A stretch of DNA of 64,000 bases from Nioella sp964229645 (GCF_964229645.1 NZ_CAXREX010000163.1:1-64000); one strand, 5' to 3'; counted from the stretch's first letter, positions 1 to 9,161 are shown. Translations and numbers: made by a program. The notes: generated by a model not told the origin, from the sequence alone.

Positions 1-50
1 TACGAGCTCTACCAGTGTGACTGGAGTTCAGACGTGTGCTCTTCCGATCT
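1..50. other. Illumina adapter contamination at contig end
   Basis: Bases 17-50 match the 34-nt TruSeq Read 2 adapter from memory. Bases 1-6 match the end of the P7 stem (TACGAG); bases 7-8 read CT where the P7 oligo has AT, and bases 9-16 would then be an 8-nt index. This is library sequence, not genome. Reading frames entering it (for example from a GTG at 34) are artificial. Seen directly in the sequence; adapter identity is from known oligo sequences. Confidence 0.95.
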
Positions 51-276
51 GGCGATGACGATAGACAATGTCGAGGAACAGGCCGATGCGCTCGACAGCG
101 CCGAGGGCAAGGTGGTGGCCTATTGCGCCTCTGGCATGCGCTCGGCCGTGATGTGGGCCTTCGCGCAAGCCGGGCAGATGGAGACCTCCGACATCATCGA
201 CGCCGCCGAGGCCGCAGGCTATCCGCTTGCGGGCATGCGCGGCCAGATCGACGCGCTGGCCGCGCGGTCGGCCTGA
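51..276 (+). CDS. DUF442 / TIGR01244-family protein, 3' fragment
   Basis: The C-terminal 74 or so residues of a gene whose 5' part is missing because the contig begins in adapter sequence. The phosphatase-like loop YCASGMRS, followed by an alanine-rich helix and an AAGYPLAGMRGQI tail, matches the end of the DUF442 family (beta-lactamase-hydrolase-like, rhodanese/dual-specificity phosphatase fold), which is often linked to sulfide oxidation or to persulfide dioxygenase genes. The Cys and Arg of the loop are present. The substrate cannot be told from the fragment. It ends in TGA, and 126 bp separate it from the next gene. Confidence 0.75.
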
Positions 277-402
277 CGCGCCGATCGGCGAAATCTCGCA
301 AAACGCTAGCTATTGTGGTGACAGGGCGATCTTTCGCGCGTATCTTGCGTCCCAAGGGCCAAAAGGCCCATTTTTCTGAGGACAGAGACAGGCGGTAAGA
401 AC

Positions 403-960
403 ATGAGCACTCTCAATCGGCGATCCCTGATCATGGGGGCGGCCTCCGTTCCCCTTCTTTCGGCATGTGGCAATGGGCTTGGCAGCAACGCAGCCGACCG
501 CATCGACGCGCGGGTCGATAGCGCGATCCAGTTCATGTATGACAACATCCCCGGCACTCGCGACCTGATGAGCGATGCCGAGGGCGTGCTGATCATGCCG
601 CTGATCACCGAGGCGGGCTTCGGCATCGGCGGTGGCTACGGGCGCGGTGCGCTGCGCATCAATGGCGCGACGGTCGACTACTATTCCTCGGCCTCGGCCA
701 CTTTCGGGCTTCAGATCGGTGCGCAGCAATATGCCCATGCGCTGTTCTTCATGACACCGGAGGCGCTGCGCGATTTCCGCTACTCGGCAGGATGGGCCGT
801 GGGCGGCGATATCGAATACGCGGTCAGCAACCAGGGCGGCAATATCAGCGCCGACACCAACACGCTGCTCAGCCCCGTCGTCGCCATCATCTTCGGCCAG
901 GCGGGCCTGATTGCGGGCGCAACCCTCGAAGGTCAGCGCTACAGCCGCATCCTGCCCTGA
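403..960 (+). CDS. YSC84-related lipoprotein
   Basis: 185 aa. The N-terminus is a lipoprotein signal: RR at 6-7, a hydrophobic run, and lipobox LSAC with Cys22, so the mature protein should be lipid-anchored on the periplasmic side. The rest (about 45-185) is a Ysc84/SYLF-type domain: AEGVLIMPLITEAGFGIGGG, then a glycine-rich beta segment and a second half with GWAVGGDIEY. The fold is known from lipid-binding SYLF proteins; the bacterial role is not established. AGGCGG lies 7 bp before the ATG. A strong hairpin terminator follows, so it appears to be a single-gene unit. Confidence 0.85.
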   Translation: MSTLNRRSLIMGAASVPLLSACGNGLGSNAADRIDARVDSAIQFMYDNIPGTRDLMSDAEGVLIMPLITEAGFGIGGGYGRGALRINGATVDYYSSASATFGLQIGAQQYAHALFFMTPEALRDFRYSAGWAVGGDIEYAVSNQGGNISADTNTLLSPVVAIIFGQAGLIAGATLEGQRYSRILP

Positions 961-986
961 CGGAAACGGCGTTTTTCCGGATTGCA

Positions 987-1013
987 GGCGGTCTTCGGGC
1001 CGCCTCTTTCTTT
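987..1013 (+). terminator. Rho-independent terminator with UUCG tetraloop
   Basis: GGCGGTC (987-993), loop TTCG (994-997), GGCCGCC (998-1004), then TCTTTCTTT. Seven stem pairs include one U-G pair, and a C(UUCG)G loop closes the stem. It sits 27 bp after the YSC84 lipoprotein stop. Confidence 0.85.
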
Positions 1014-1075
1014 GCATCCCCGCCACATGGCGCTAGGGTGCGCCCGCTTGGACACCACCAGACTCAAGGACACCG

Positions 1076-3541
1076 ATGGCCACCTTCCTGCGATGGATGA
1101 TCCGTATCGTGACGGCTGCGATCGTTCTGACGGTCACGGGGCTGTTCATCGCCTGGTGGATCTTTTCGCGCTCGATCCCGGATTACGAGGCCGACTGGCG
1201 TGTGCCGGGCCTGACCGGCGAGGTCGAGATCGTGCGGTCGAACGCGAACGTGCCGCATATCTTCGCAAGCTCCGACCGCGATGTGTTTTACGGCCTGGGC
1301 TTTGCCCATGCGCAGGACCGGCTGTGGCAGATGCTGATGCTGCGGCGCACGGCCCAGGGCCGCCTGTCGGAACTTTTCGGCGAGCGCAGCTTGCGGATCG
1401 ACGAACTTCTGCGACGGCTCGACCTCTACGGCCACGCGCGCCGGTCGGTCGAGGCGCAGGATGCCGCGACCATGACCATGCTGGAGGCCTATGCCGACGG
1501 GGTGAATGCCTGGCTTGGCCTGGTGGCCGAGGAAGCCCTTGGGCGCGGAGCACCGGAGCTTTTGCTCTTTTCACCCGAAATCGCCCCCTGGCGCCCGGCC
1601 GATTCCCTGGCCGTGATGAACATGATGGCGCTGCAACTTGCGGGCCACCACGAAACCGAGGTTTTGCGCGCCCGCACCTCGCTGATGCTGAATGATCCGG
1701 CGCGCCTGCTCGATATCCTGCCGGATCCGCCCGGCGCGCCTATTACCGAACTTCCCGAGTATTCGGCGCTTTTCCCCGAAATGCCGCGCTTCGTGGCCAG
1801 CCTGTCGGATGGCCCGCGTGATCCGCTTTTCCCCAACATGGGGCCCGGCCTTGCCGGGGCGTCCAATGCCTGGGCCGCGGCCCCTTCCCGCTCGGCCACC
1901 GGATCGGCGCTGCTGGCCAATGACCCGCATCTGAGCCTAAGCGCCCCGACGATCTGGTACCTGGCCCGGCTGGAGCTTTCGACGGGCGGGGTCATCGGAG
2001 GGACGGTGCCCGGCATGCCCATCGTTCTGGTCGGACGGTCCGAAGAGCTGGGCTGGGGGCTGACCTCCTCTTACATGGATGACATCGACCTTTTCGTCGA
2101 ACAGTTGAACCCGGACAATCCCGAGCAATACCGCACGCCCGAGGGCTGGGCCGAGTTTCGCACCGACCGAACCATCATCGAGGTGGCCGAGGCCGCACCA
2201 GTGACGATCACGAGGCGTTGGACGGAAAATGGTCCGGTGATACCGGGCAGCCACTGGGATTTCGCCACCGTCACCCCGCCCGGACACGTCATGGCAATGG
2301 CCTGGACCGCACTGACCGACCAGAACACGTCGATGCGCACCGGGCTGGAACTGATGCAGGCGCGCACGATCGAAGAGGCGATGGCCGCTGGCCGCCACTT
2401 CGTGGCCCCGTCCCAGAACCTGACCATTGCCACGCCCGACCGGATCGCCATGCAGGTCATCGGCCACATGCCCTGGCGGCTGGTCGAAAGCGAAACCCAG
2501 GGGCGCATTCCCTCGCGCGGGTGGGTGGCCGAAGAACGCTGGCAGGGTGTCACCCAGTATTTTGCCAACCCCCATTTCGAAGACCCCGAGGGCGGCATCA
2601 TCGGCAATACCAACAACCGCATGATAGACCGCGACTTCCCGCTTCATGTCAGCCATTCCTGGGGCGACACACAGCGTATCCGCAGGTGGGAACACCTGAT
2701 GCAGGCGCGCCAGGTGCATACCCGCGACAGTTTCGTCGAGGCGCAGCTCGATGCGGTGTCCCAGGCGGCGCGCACGCTGTTGCCGCTGGTGGGCCGTGAA
2801 CTGTGGTTTACCGGACAGGCCGCGCCCTCTGGGACGATCGAGGCCTACCGGGCAGAGGCGCTGGACCTGCTGGCCGCCTGGAACGGGGAGATGAACGAAC
2901 ATCTGCCAGAGCCGCTGATCTACGCCGCCTGGATGCGCGAGTTGCAGCAACGCCTGATCCGGGACGAACTGGGGCCGCTTGCCGCCGAATTCGAGCGGTT
3001 GGAGCCCATCTTCATTGAACGGGTTTACCGCGACATCGGCGGGGCCTCAGACTGGTGTGATGTGCAGCCCTCGACAATCGAGGAAAGCTGCACCGACATC
3101 GCGCGCCTGGCGCTCGACGACGCGCTTCAATTCCTGATCGAGGCCTATGGCGACAATATCTCGTCCTGGAGATGGGGCGACGCGCATGAGGCCGTGCATG
3201 AGCATCAGGTGCTTGGCGGCACGTCCCTGTTCGGGTGGGCGGTGAATATCCGGCAGTCGACCTCGGGCGGCGACAACACGCTGAACCGTGGCCGGACCTC
3301 GGGCGCGCTGCCGCTGCCGTTCCGGAACGTGCACGCGGCGGGCTACCGGGGCGTCTACGACTTTGCCGACCCCGACAGTTCCGTCTTCATCACCGCAACC
3401 GGGCAGTCGGGCCATCCGCTGAGCCGCTTCTACGACAACCTGGGCGAGCTAGGGCGGCGCGGCGAGTATATCCCCATGTCGCTCGATCCCGAGCTTGCCC
3501 GCGCGGGCAATATCGGCGTGACCACCCTCAGCCCGCGCTGA
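1076..3541 (+). CDS. Penicillin acylase family protein (Ntn hydrolase)
   Basis: 821 aa. Members of this family hydrolyse amide bonds in beta-lactams, N-acyl homoserine lactones or other acyl amides after self-cleavage into alpha and beta chains. An N-terminal hydrophobic segment (about 8-30) suggests export or membrane anchoring. The alpha region is followed by GASNAWA, where Ser263 is the predicted new N-terminus and catalytic nucleophile of the beta chain. Supporting motifs are LANDPHL just after the nucleophile, GNTNNR in the middle, and a C-terminal SGGDNTLNRG segment. Length is normal for the family. Substrate cannot be assigned: acyl-homoserine-lactone acylase is possible but unproven. 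The start follows AAGGA. Confidence 0.9.
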   Translation: MATFLRWMIRIVTAAIVLTVTGLFIAWWIFSRSIPDYEADWRVPGLTGEVEIVRSNANVPHIFASSDRDVFYGLGFAHAQDRLWQMLMLRRTAQGRLSELFGERSLRIDELLRRLDLYGHARRSVEAQDAATMTMLEAYADGVNAWLGLVAEEALGRGAPELLLFSPEIAPWRPADSLAVMNMMALQLAGHHETEVLRARTSLMLNDPARLLDILPDPPGAPITELPEYSALFPEMPRFVASLSDGPRDPLFPNMGPGLAGASNAWAAAPSRSATGSALLANDPHLSLSAPTIWYLARLELSTGGVIGGTVPGMPIVLVGRSEELGWGLTSSYMDDIDLFVEQLNPDNPEQYRTPEGWAEFRTDRTIIEVAEAAPVTITRRWTENGPVIPGSHWDFATVTPPGHVMAMAWTALTDQNTSMRTGLELMQARTIEEAMAAGRHFVAPSQNLTIATPDRIAMQVIGHMPWRLVESETQGRIPSRGWVAEERWQGVTQYFANPHFEDPEGGIIGNTNNRMIDRDFPLHVSHSWGDTQRIRRWEHLMQARQVHTRDSFVEAQLDAVSQAARTLLPLVGRELWFTGQAAPSGTIEAYRAEALDLLAAWNGEMNEHLPEPLIYAAWMRELQQRLIRDELGPLAAEFERLEPIFIERVYRDIGGASDWCDVQPSTIEESCTDIARLALDDALQFLIEAYGDNISSWRWGDAHEAVHEHQVLGGTSLFGWAVNIRQSTSGGDNTLNRGRTSGALPLPFRNVHAAGYRGVYDFADPDSSVFITATGQSGHPLSRFYDNLGELGRRGEYIPMSLDPELARAGNIGVTTLSPR

Positions 3542-3551
3542 CCCCGACAGC

Positions 3552-3581
3552 AAAACGCCGCGCCCGGAAAGAGGGGCGGCG
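3552..3581 (-). terminator. Terminator for the PPC-repeat gene
   Basis: On the minus strand CGCCGCCCC and GGGCGCGGCG form a GC-rich stem with one bulged G, followed by TTTTG. It lies 26 bp beyond the minus-strand gene stop at 3608, and could also slow transcripts from the converging acylase gene. Confidence 0.7.
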
Positions 3582-3607
3582 CTGCAATCGGTAGCGTGTC
3601 GGCCGCG

Positions 3608-4846
3608 TCAGCGCGTCCGGCCCGGCGGCGGGGCCGGGATATAGCGCTCGACCGTCACGCGGATTGCCCCGTTCTGCCGGTGATACTGCATCACCGCGAG
3701 CATGTAGGTGCCCGGGGCCACGCGCACCGCGATCTGAGAGTCGAGCGAGTTGTTGGCGTCATCGTTGAACGAGATCTCGCGCCCCACCCCGTCGAAGAGC
3801 GCGATCATCGGATCGGACTGGCCGATGCCAATCGCGTCGATCAGCAACAGCCCGCCTTCGGGCACGTCGAAGCTGAGCCAGCGGGCATCGGCTCCGACAG
3901 CCCCGTCATTGAAGAGCCGGGTCGTCAGATCCCCCATCTGCACCACCGGCACGACCGACCCGTCCGGCGGCGGGCTGGCGCGGCCATCGGCGTAAAGGTC
4001 TCGCATCATGTCTTCCTCGGAATAGACGCTGATCGACACGGTGACCGGCAGATCGGGATTGTTGAGCGCGCGCATCCCGATGCAATAGGTGCCCGCTGCG
4101 AGCCCCTCGGTGAAGTCGATGCGCGAATTCAGGCTGTCATAATCGTCGTTCTCCGCCAGCAGCGCCCCGCCCGCATCGTAAAGATAGATATAGGGGTCCG
4201 CGCTCGGGTTCTCGGCCCGGATCGAGATGGGCATGTCGCTGCCAAGCGTGAACCGGTAATAGGGCGCGCCGTTCACGGTGTTCGTGGCCGAGGCTTCCTG
4301 GCCTGGCAGTCGGTCGAGCGGGGCACCGCCAAGTGGCGTGGCCGGCATATCCGATGTGCAGGCCAGGATATTCGACCCGCCCGAGCCCGGCGTCAGCGCG
4401 GGATGCTCGACCAGGCCCACCCGGATATCGGCCTGGATCGGCCCGCCACCATAGCTGCGCGTGGCCAGGCAATAGGTGCCGGGTTGCAGGGTGATTTCCC
4501 CGCGAGAGGCCCAGTTGCCACCGCTGTCGTCATCGGTCAGAACCATCGCGCCTTGCTGGTCGTAAAGCTCGATGACCGGATCGGCCCCGAACTGGCCCTG
4601 TGCCTCGACGCGTACTGCCATGGGCTGCGAGAGGGTGAAGTTCGACACGTGGTAGCTGCCCGGCGGCACCGCGCCCACCAGGTCGAACGGGCCTGCGGCG
4701 GTGGAAATGTCCGAACTGTCGGCACTGCCGCCGGCCCAATGCCCGGCGGGCACGCTTGCGCCGCAAGCGGCCTCCTGCGCCAGCGACGGCAGCGCCGAGA
4801 GGGAAAGGAGCGCGGCCGCCAGCGCAAGTGTCCTGTGTGTCGTCAT
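3608..4846 (-). CDS. Secreted protein with three PPC-like beta-sandwich repeats
   Basis: 412 aa from the ATG at 4846, which has GGAGG 8 bp upstream; longer frames start outside this signal. Residues 1-23 are a Sec signal peptide ending near SLAQEA. Three related modules of about 110 residues follow. Each has a DPxIxLYD (or DPMIALFD) strand, an acidic DDD/NDD stretch, and a PGTYCLA/PGTYMLA strand, as in bacterial pre-peptidase C-terminal (PPC) and DVUA0089-type domains. No catalytic domain is attached, unlike the proteases where PPC modules are best known. Probably periplasmic or extracellular, with possible calcium binding through the acidic loops (inference). Function unknown. Confidence 0.75.
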   Translation of the reverse strand: MTTHRTLALAAALLSLSALPSLAQEAACGASVPAGHWAGGSADSSDISTAAGPFDLVGAVPPGSYHVSNFTLSQPMAVRVEAQGQFGADPVIELYDQQGAMVLTDDDSGGNWASRGEITLQPGTYCLATRSYGGGPIQADIRVGLVEHPALTPGSGGSNILACTSDMPATPLGGAPLDRLPGQEASATNTVNGAPYYRFTLGSDMPISIRAENPSADPYIYLYDAGGALLAENDDYDSLNSRIDFTEGLAAGTYCIGMRALNNPDLPVTVSISVYSEEDMMRDLYADGRASPPPDGSVVPVVQMGDLTTRLFNDGAVGADARWLSFDVPEGGLLLIDAIGIGQSDPMIALFDGVGREISFNDDANNSLDSQIAVRVAPGTYMLAVMQYHRQNGAIRVTVERYIPAPPPGRTR

Positions 4847-4994
4847 CGAAAATCCTCCGAAATCTATCCTGTGGCCTGAACCGCCGCCCGAACCAGAATA
4901 CAAGGAAGCCGCCCTTGCGCCAGCCCCCAAGACAGGGGCCGTTGCAGCCGGACCGGATCGGGGCCAGACTGGCTGAAAGCAACGAGGACAGACG

Positions 4995-6164
4995 ATGCAG
5001 CGCCTGAGCCAATCCCCGACCGACCCCGCCTTCGTGCAGGATCCCTACCCTTTCTATGCGCGCGCCCGTGCGTCCGGGCCGCTGGTCTGGTGGGAAGATT
5101 ACCACATGCCCTGCGCCACGACCCACGAAGCGGTGAACGCTGTCCTGCGGGACCGGCGTTTCGGGCGCGAAGAGCCCGAGGAACTGCGTCGCCCCATCCC
5201 CGATCATCTGGCCCCTTTCTACGCGGTGGAGGCCCATTCGATGCTGGAACTGGAACCGCCGCGCCATTCCCGGCTGCGTTCTCTGGTGCTGCGCGCCTTC
5301 ACCTCGCGCCGGATCGCGGGGCTTCAGTCGGGGATCGAAACCCTGTGTCACGAGCTGATTGACCGCTTACCGGAGGGACGCTTCGACTTGCTTGACGCCT
5401 ATGCCCGGCCCCTGCCCGTCACCGTCATCGCGCGGCTTCTCGGAGTGCCCGAGGAGATGGGGCCGCAATTGCTGCGCTGGTCGAACGACATGGTGAGGAT
5501 GTACATGGCTGGCCGCAGCCGGGCCGATGAGGACGCCGCCGTATCCGCGACCGAGGCTTTCGTGGCGTTCATGCGCGACTACGTCGCCCGGCGGCGCAAG
5601 GATCCGCGTGACGACCTGATCACCAGCCTGATCGCTGCAGAGGAAGATGGCGAACGGCTGACGACCGACGAGTTGATCACCACCTGCATCCTGCTTCTGA
5701 ACGCGGGCCACGAGGCAACCGTGCACACGCTTGGAAACGGCGTGAAATCCATGCTGGAGCATGGAGTCGTGCCGGGAGAGAAACCCGAGGCTCTGGTGGA
5801 AGAGATCATGCGCTTCGACCCGCCGCTGCACATGTTCACCCGCTATGCCTATGAAGAGATCAGCTTTTGCGGCCATGTTTTCCAGCGCGGCGAGCAGATC
5901 GGGTTGCTCCTGGGATCAGTCGGCCGGGATGAGGTCGTGAATGACAACCCGGACGCCTTCGACCCGGACAGGGCAGCAGCCACGCACCTGGCCTTCGGCG
6001 CGGGGCTGCATTTCTGCGTGGGCGCACCGCTGGCCCGGATGGAATTGCAGATCGCGCTTCCCATTCTCTGGGACCGATGCCCGGGGCTGAGCCTGGCCGA
6101 GCCGCCGCGCTACGCGGATATCTATCACTTCCACGGGCTGGAGAGCCTGCAAGTCACGCGATAA
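4995..6164 (+). CDS. Cytochrome P450
   Basis: 389 aa, normal for a soluble bacterial class I P450. The haem-binding loop FGAGLHFCVG carries the axial ligand Cys341. The I-helix has AGHEAT (oxygen-activating acid/threonine) and the K-helix has EEIMR (ExxR). Residues HSRLR near 90 are the usual C-helix HxxxR haem-propionate contact. No ferredoxin or reductase gene is adjacent, so electrons must come from elsewhere. Substrate unknown. GAGGA lies 6 bp before the ATG. The gene converges on uvrA across a hairpin-rich spacer. Confidence 0.93.
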   Translation: MQRLSQSPTDPAFVQDPYPFYARARASGPLVWWEDYHMPCATTHEAVNAVLRDRRFGREEPEELRRPIPDHLAPFYAVEAHSMLELEPPRHSRLRSLVLRAFTSRRIAGLQSGIETLCHELIDRLPEGRFDLLDAYARPLPVTVIARLLGVPEEMGPQLLRWSNDMVRMYMAGRSRADEDAAVSATEAFVAFMRDYVARRRKDPRDDLITSLIAAEEDGERLTTDELITTCILLLNAGHEATVHTLGNGVKSMLEHGVVPGEKPEALVEEIMRFDPPLHMFTRYAYEEISFCGHVFQRGEQIGLLLGSVGRDEVVNDNPDAFDPDRAAATHLAFGAGLHFCVGAPLARMELQIALPILWDRCPGLSLAEPPRYADIYHFHGLESLQVTR

Positions 6165-6197
6165 GCGACAGGGGTCGCCGCCAGGGGCGGCAACCCG

Positions 6198-6297
6198 CGC
6201 GATCCGTGGCGGATCGCGGTTTATTTTCCGCCGCGGAAAATGCCCCGGGGGGCGCTGCCCCCCGGACCCCCCGGGATATTTTCAGAACAATGAAGGG
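6198..6297. repeat. Triple-hairpin block with Rhodobacterales-style dispersed motif
   Basis: Three perfect hairpins in a row between convergent genes: CGCGATCCG/CGGATCGCG (6198-6218, 9-bp stem), TTTTCCG/CGGAAAA (6224-6240, 7 bp) and CCGGGGGGC/GCCCCCCGG (6245-6265, 9 bp). A tail of CCCCCCGGGATATTTT and then GAACAATGAAG follows. From memory, closely similar GC-box plus TATTTT-AACAATGAAG tails recur after genes in roseobacter genomes, so this is likely a copy of a dispersed intergenic repeat that also acts as a bidirectional terminator. The hairpins are seen directly; dispersal is inferred. Confidence 0.65.
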
Positions 6298-6302
6298 GCA
6301 GG

Positions 6303-9161
6303 CTATTCTGCGGCGAGTGTGCGGCCGCCAAGCATAGGCTTGAGGTAGCGGCCCGTGTGGCTTGCTTCGACCTCGGCCACCTGTTCGGGCGTGCCTTCGG
6401 CCACAATCGAGCCACCGCCATCGCCGCCCTCGGGACCGATATCGATGATCCAGTCGGCGGTTTTGATCACGTCGAGATTATGCTCGATGACCACGACCGT
6501 GTTGCCCTGGTCGACCAGTTCATGCAGCACCTCAAGGAGTTTCTTCACGTCTTCGAAATGCAGGCCCGTGGTGGGTTCGTCGAGGATGTAGAGCGTGCGC
6601 CCCGTGGACCGTTTGCTGAGTTCCTTGGAAAGCTTGACGCGCTGCGCCTCGCCGCCCGAGAGCGTCGTCGCCTGCTGGCCCACCTTGATGTAGTCCAGTC
6701 CGACGCGGCTGAGCGCCTCCATCCGGTCGCGGATAGCGGGCACGGCCTTGAAGGTCTCGCGCGCGTCCTCGACCGTCATGTCGAGCACGTCGGCAATGGA
6801 TTTGCCCTTCCACTTGATTTCCAGCGTTTCGCGATTGTAGCGCGCGCCCTTGCAGGTTTCGCAGGTGACATAGACATCGGGCAGGAAATGCATCTCGATC
6901 TTGATCACGCCATCGCCCTGGCAGGCCTCGCAGCGCCCGCCCTTGACGTTGAAGCTGAACCGGCCCGGTTTGTAGCCACGCGCCTGCGCCTCGGGCAGCC
7001 CCGCGAACCAGTCGCGGATCGGGGTGAAGGCACCGGTATAGGTCGCGGGGTTTGACCGCGGGGTGCGCCCGATCGGGCGCTGGTCGATGTCGATCACCTT
7101 GTCGAGATGTTCCAGCCCCTGCACCGTTTCGCAGGGCGCGGGTGTCTGGCGCGCACCGTTCAGCTTCATCGAGGCGGTCTTGAAGAGCGTCTCGATGGTC
7201 AGCGTGGACTTGCCGCCGCCCGACACGCCCGTCACGCAGACGAACTTGCCAAGGGGAAAATCCACGGTCACGTCGCGCAGGTTGTTGCCGCTGGCCTTGA
7301 CCACGCGGAGAGTCTTGCCATTGCCTTCGCGCCGTTCCGCGGGCACCGCGATTTCGCGGGCGCCGGACAGATACTGCCCGGTCAGCGAGGCGGGATCGGC
7401 GGCAATCTCGGCCGGGGTGCCCTTGGCGACCACCCGGCCCCCATGCACGCCTGCGCCGGGGCCGATATCGAAGACGTAGTCGGCCTCTCGGATTGCTTCT
7501 TCGTCATGCTCCACAACGATCACGGTATTGCCCTGGTCACGCAGGTTCTTGAGCGTGGTTAGCAGCCGGTCATTGTCGCGCTGATGGAGCCCGATGGAGG
7601 GTTCATCGAGCACATAGAGCACGCCCGTCAGGCCGGAGCCGATCTGGGAAGCGAGCCGAATGCGCTGGCTTTCACCGCCTGACAGCGTGCCCGCGTTGCG
7701 GCTGAGCGTCAGGTATTCGAGGCCCACATTGTTAAGAAAGCCGAGCCGTTCGCGGATTTCCTTGAGGATGGCGCGGGCGATCTCGTTTTTCTGGTTGGTC
7801 AGGCTGTCAGGCACAGTGGCACACCACTTGGCGGCCTCCTTGATCGACATCTGCACCACCTGGCCCACATGAAGACCGGCGATCTTTACTGCCAGCGCTT
7901 CTTCGCGCAGCCGGTAGCCGCCGCAGCTGCCGCAAGGGCGGTTGTTCTGGAAACGCTCGAATTCCTCGCGGATCCAGGCACTATCTGTTTCGCGGTAGCG
8001 CCGTTCCATGTTGGGAATGACACCTTCGAAGCTGCGGGTGACCTGGTAGACCCGGCCGCCATCGTCGTAGCGGAAGGGAATCTCCTCCTCGCCCGAGCCG
8101 CGCAGGAAGACCTGCTGCACAGTGGCGGGCAGATCCTTCCACGGGGTCGCCGGATCGAAGGCGTAGTGGCGCGCAATCGCCTCGATCGTTTGCAGGAAAT
8201 AGGGCGACTTGCCCTTGCGCCAGGGGGCCAGAGCCCCGTCTTCCAGCGTCAGGGCCTGGTCGGGCACCACGAGACGTTCGTCGAAGAAGAGCTCAACCCC
8301 AAGACCGTCGCAGGATGGACAGGCGCCGAAAGGCGCGTTGAAGGAAAACAGGCGCGGTTCGATTTCCGGAATTGTGAATCCCGACACGGGGCAGGCGAAT
8401 TTTTCACTGAAGGTGATGCGCTCCGGATCGCCCTCCTTGGGGGCGGTTTCGAGGATCGCGATGCCATCGGCCAGGTCGAGCGCGGTGCGAAGCGAGTCGG
8501 CCAGCCGCGTTTCCAGCCCTTCGCGCACGACGATCCGGTCAACCACCACGTCGATGTCATGGCGGAACTTCTTATCCAGTGTGGGCGGCTCGTCCAGTTC
8601 GTAGAACTGCCCGTCGACCTTCACGCGCTGGAAGCCTTGCTTGCGCAGCTCCAGCATCTCCTTGCGATACTCGCCCTTGCGGTCGCGCACGATCGGGGCC
8701 AGCAGGTAGCCGCGGGTGCCCTCCTCCATCGCCATGATCCGGTCGACCATGTCCTGCACCTGCTGTGCTTCAATGGGCAAGCCGGTGGCTGGGCTATAGG
8801 GGGTGCCGACACGGGCAAACAGAAGGCGCAGGTAATCGTAGATCTCGGTCACCGTGCCGACGGTGGACCGCGGGTTCTTCGAGGTCGTCTTCTGTTCGAT
8901 GGAAATCGCCGGGCTGAGACCGCTGATATGGTCCACATCGGGCTTTTCCATCATGTCGAGGAATTGGCGGGCATAGGCCGACAGGCTTTCGACATAGCGC
9001 CGCTGGCCCTCGGCATAGATCGTGTCAAAGGCGAGCGAGGACTTGCCGGACCCGGACAACCCGGTGATCACGACGAGTTCGTCGCGCGGAATATCCACGT
9101 CGATATTCTTCAGATTGTGCTCGCGCGCGCCGCGCACCTCGATCTTCTTCAGTTCGGCCAT
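6303..9161 (-). CDS. uvrA: UvrABC excision nuclease subunit A
   Basis: 952 aa, full length. UvrA dimers scan DNA for bulky lesions, load UvrB and start nucleotide excision repair. The first ATPase has Walker A GLSGSGKSS (34-42); the second has GVSGGGKST (about 642-650). Both halves have LSGGE(S/A)QR signature helices and LDEP Walker B motifs (LYVLDEPSIGLH, LYILDEPTTGLH). The structural zinc site CEAC/CETC is at about 741-768, and a second cysteine cluster (CPSC, CGSC) lies in the first half. The start ATG has a G-rich leader. A LexA-type box lies 69-83 bp upstream, so SOS induction is expected. Confidence 0.98.
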   Translation of the reverse strand: MAELKKIEVRGAREHNLKNIDVDIPRDELVVITGLSGSGKSSLAFDTIYAEGQRRYVESLSAYARQFLDMMEKPDVDHISGLSPAISIEQKTTSKNPRSTVGTVTEIYDYLRLLFARVGTPYSPATGLPIEAQQVQDMVDRIMAMEEGTRGYLLAPIVRDRKGEYRKEMLELRKQGFQRVKVDGQFYELDEPPTLDKKFRHDIDVVVDRIVVREGLETRLADSLRTALDLADGIAILETAPKEGDPERITFSEKFACPVSGFTIPEIEPRLFSFNAPFGACPSCDGLGVELFFDERLVVPDQALTLEDGALAPWRKGKSPYFLQTIEAIARHYAFDPATPWKDLPATVQQVFLRGSGEEEIPFRYDDGGRVYQVTRSFEGVIPNMERRYRETDSAWIREEFERFQNNRPCGSCGGYRLREEALAVKIAGLHVGQVVQMSIKEAAKWCATVPDSLTNQKNEIARAILKEIRERLGFLNNVGLEYLTLSRNAGTLSGGESQRIRLASQIGSGLTGVLYVLDEPSIGLHQRDNDRLLTTLKNLRDQGNTVIVVEHDEEAIREADYVFDIGPGAGVHGGRVVAKGTPAEIAADPASLTGQYLSGAREIAVPAERREGNGKTLRVVKASGNNLRDVTVDFPLGKFVCVTGVSGGGKSTLTIETLFKTASMKLNGARQTPAPCETVQGLEHLDKVIDIDQRPIGRTPRSNPATYTGAFTPIRDWFAGLPEAQARGYKPGRFSFNVKGGRCEACQGDGVIKIEMHFLPDVYVTCETCKGARYNRETLEIKWKGKSIADVLDMTVEDARETFKAVPAIRDRMEALSRVGLDYIKVGQQATTLSGGEAQRVKLSKELSKRSTGRTLYILDEPTTGLHFEDVKKLLEVLHELVDQGNTVVVIEHNLDVIKTADWIIDIGPEGGDGGGSIVAEGTPEQVAEVEASHTGRYLKPMLGGRTLAAE

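Noticed and set aside
34..50. N-terminal extension of the DUF442 frame from a GTG at 34
   Set aside because: The codons lie in adapter sequence and are not part of the genome.
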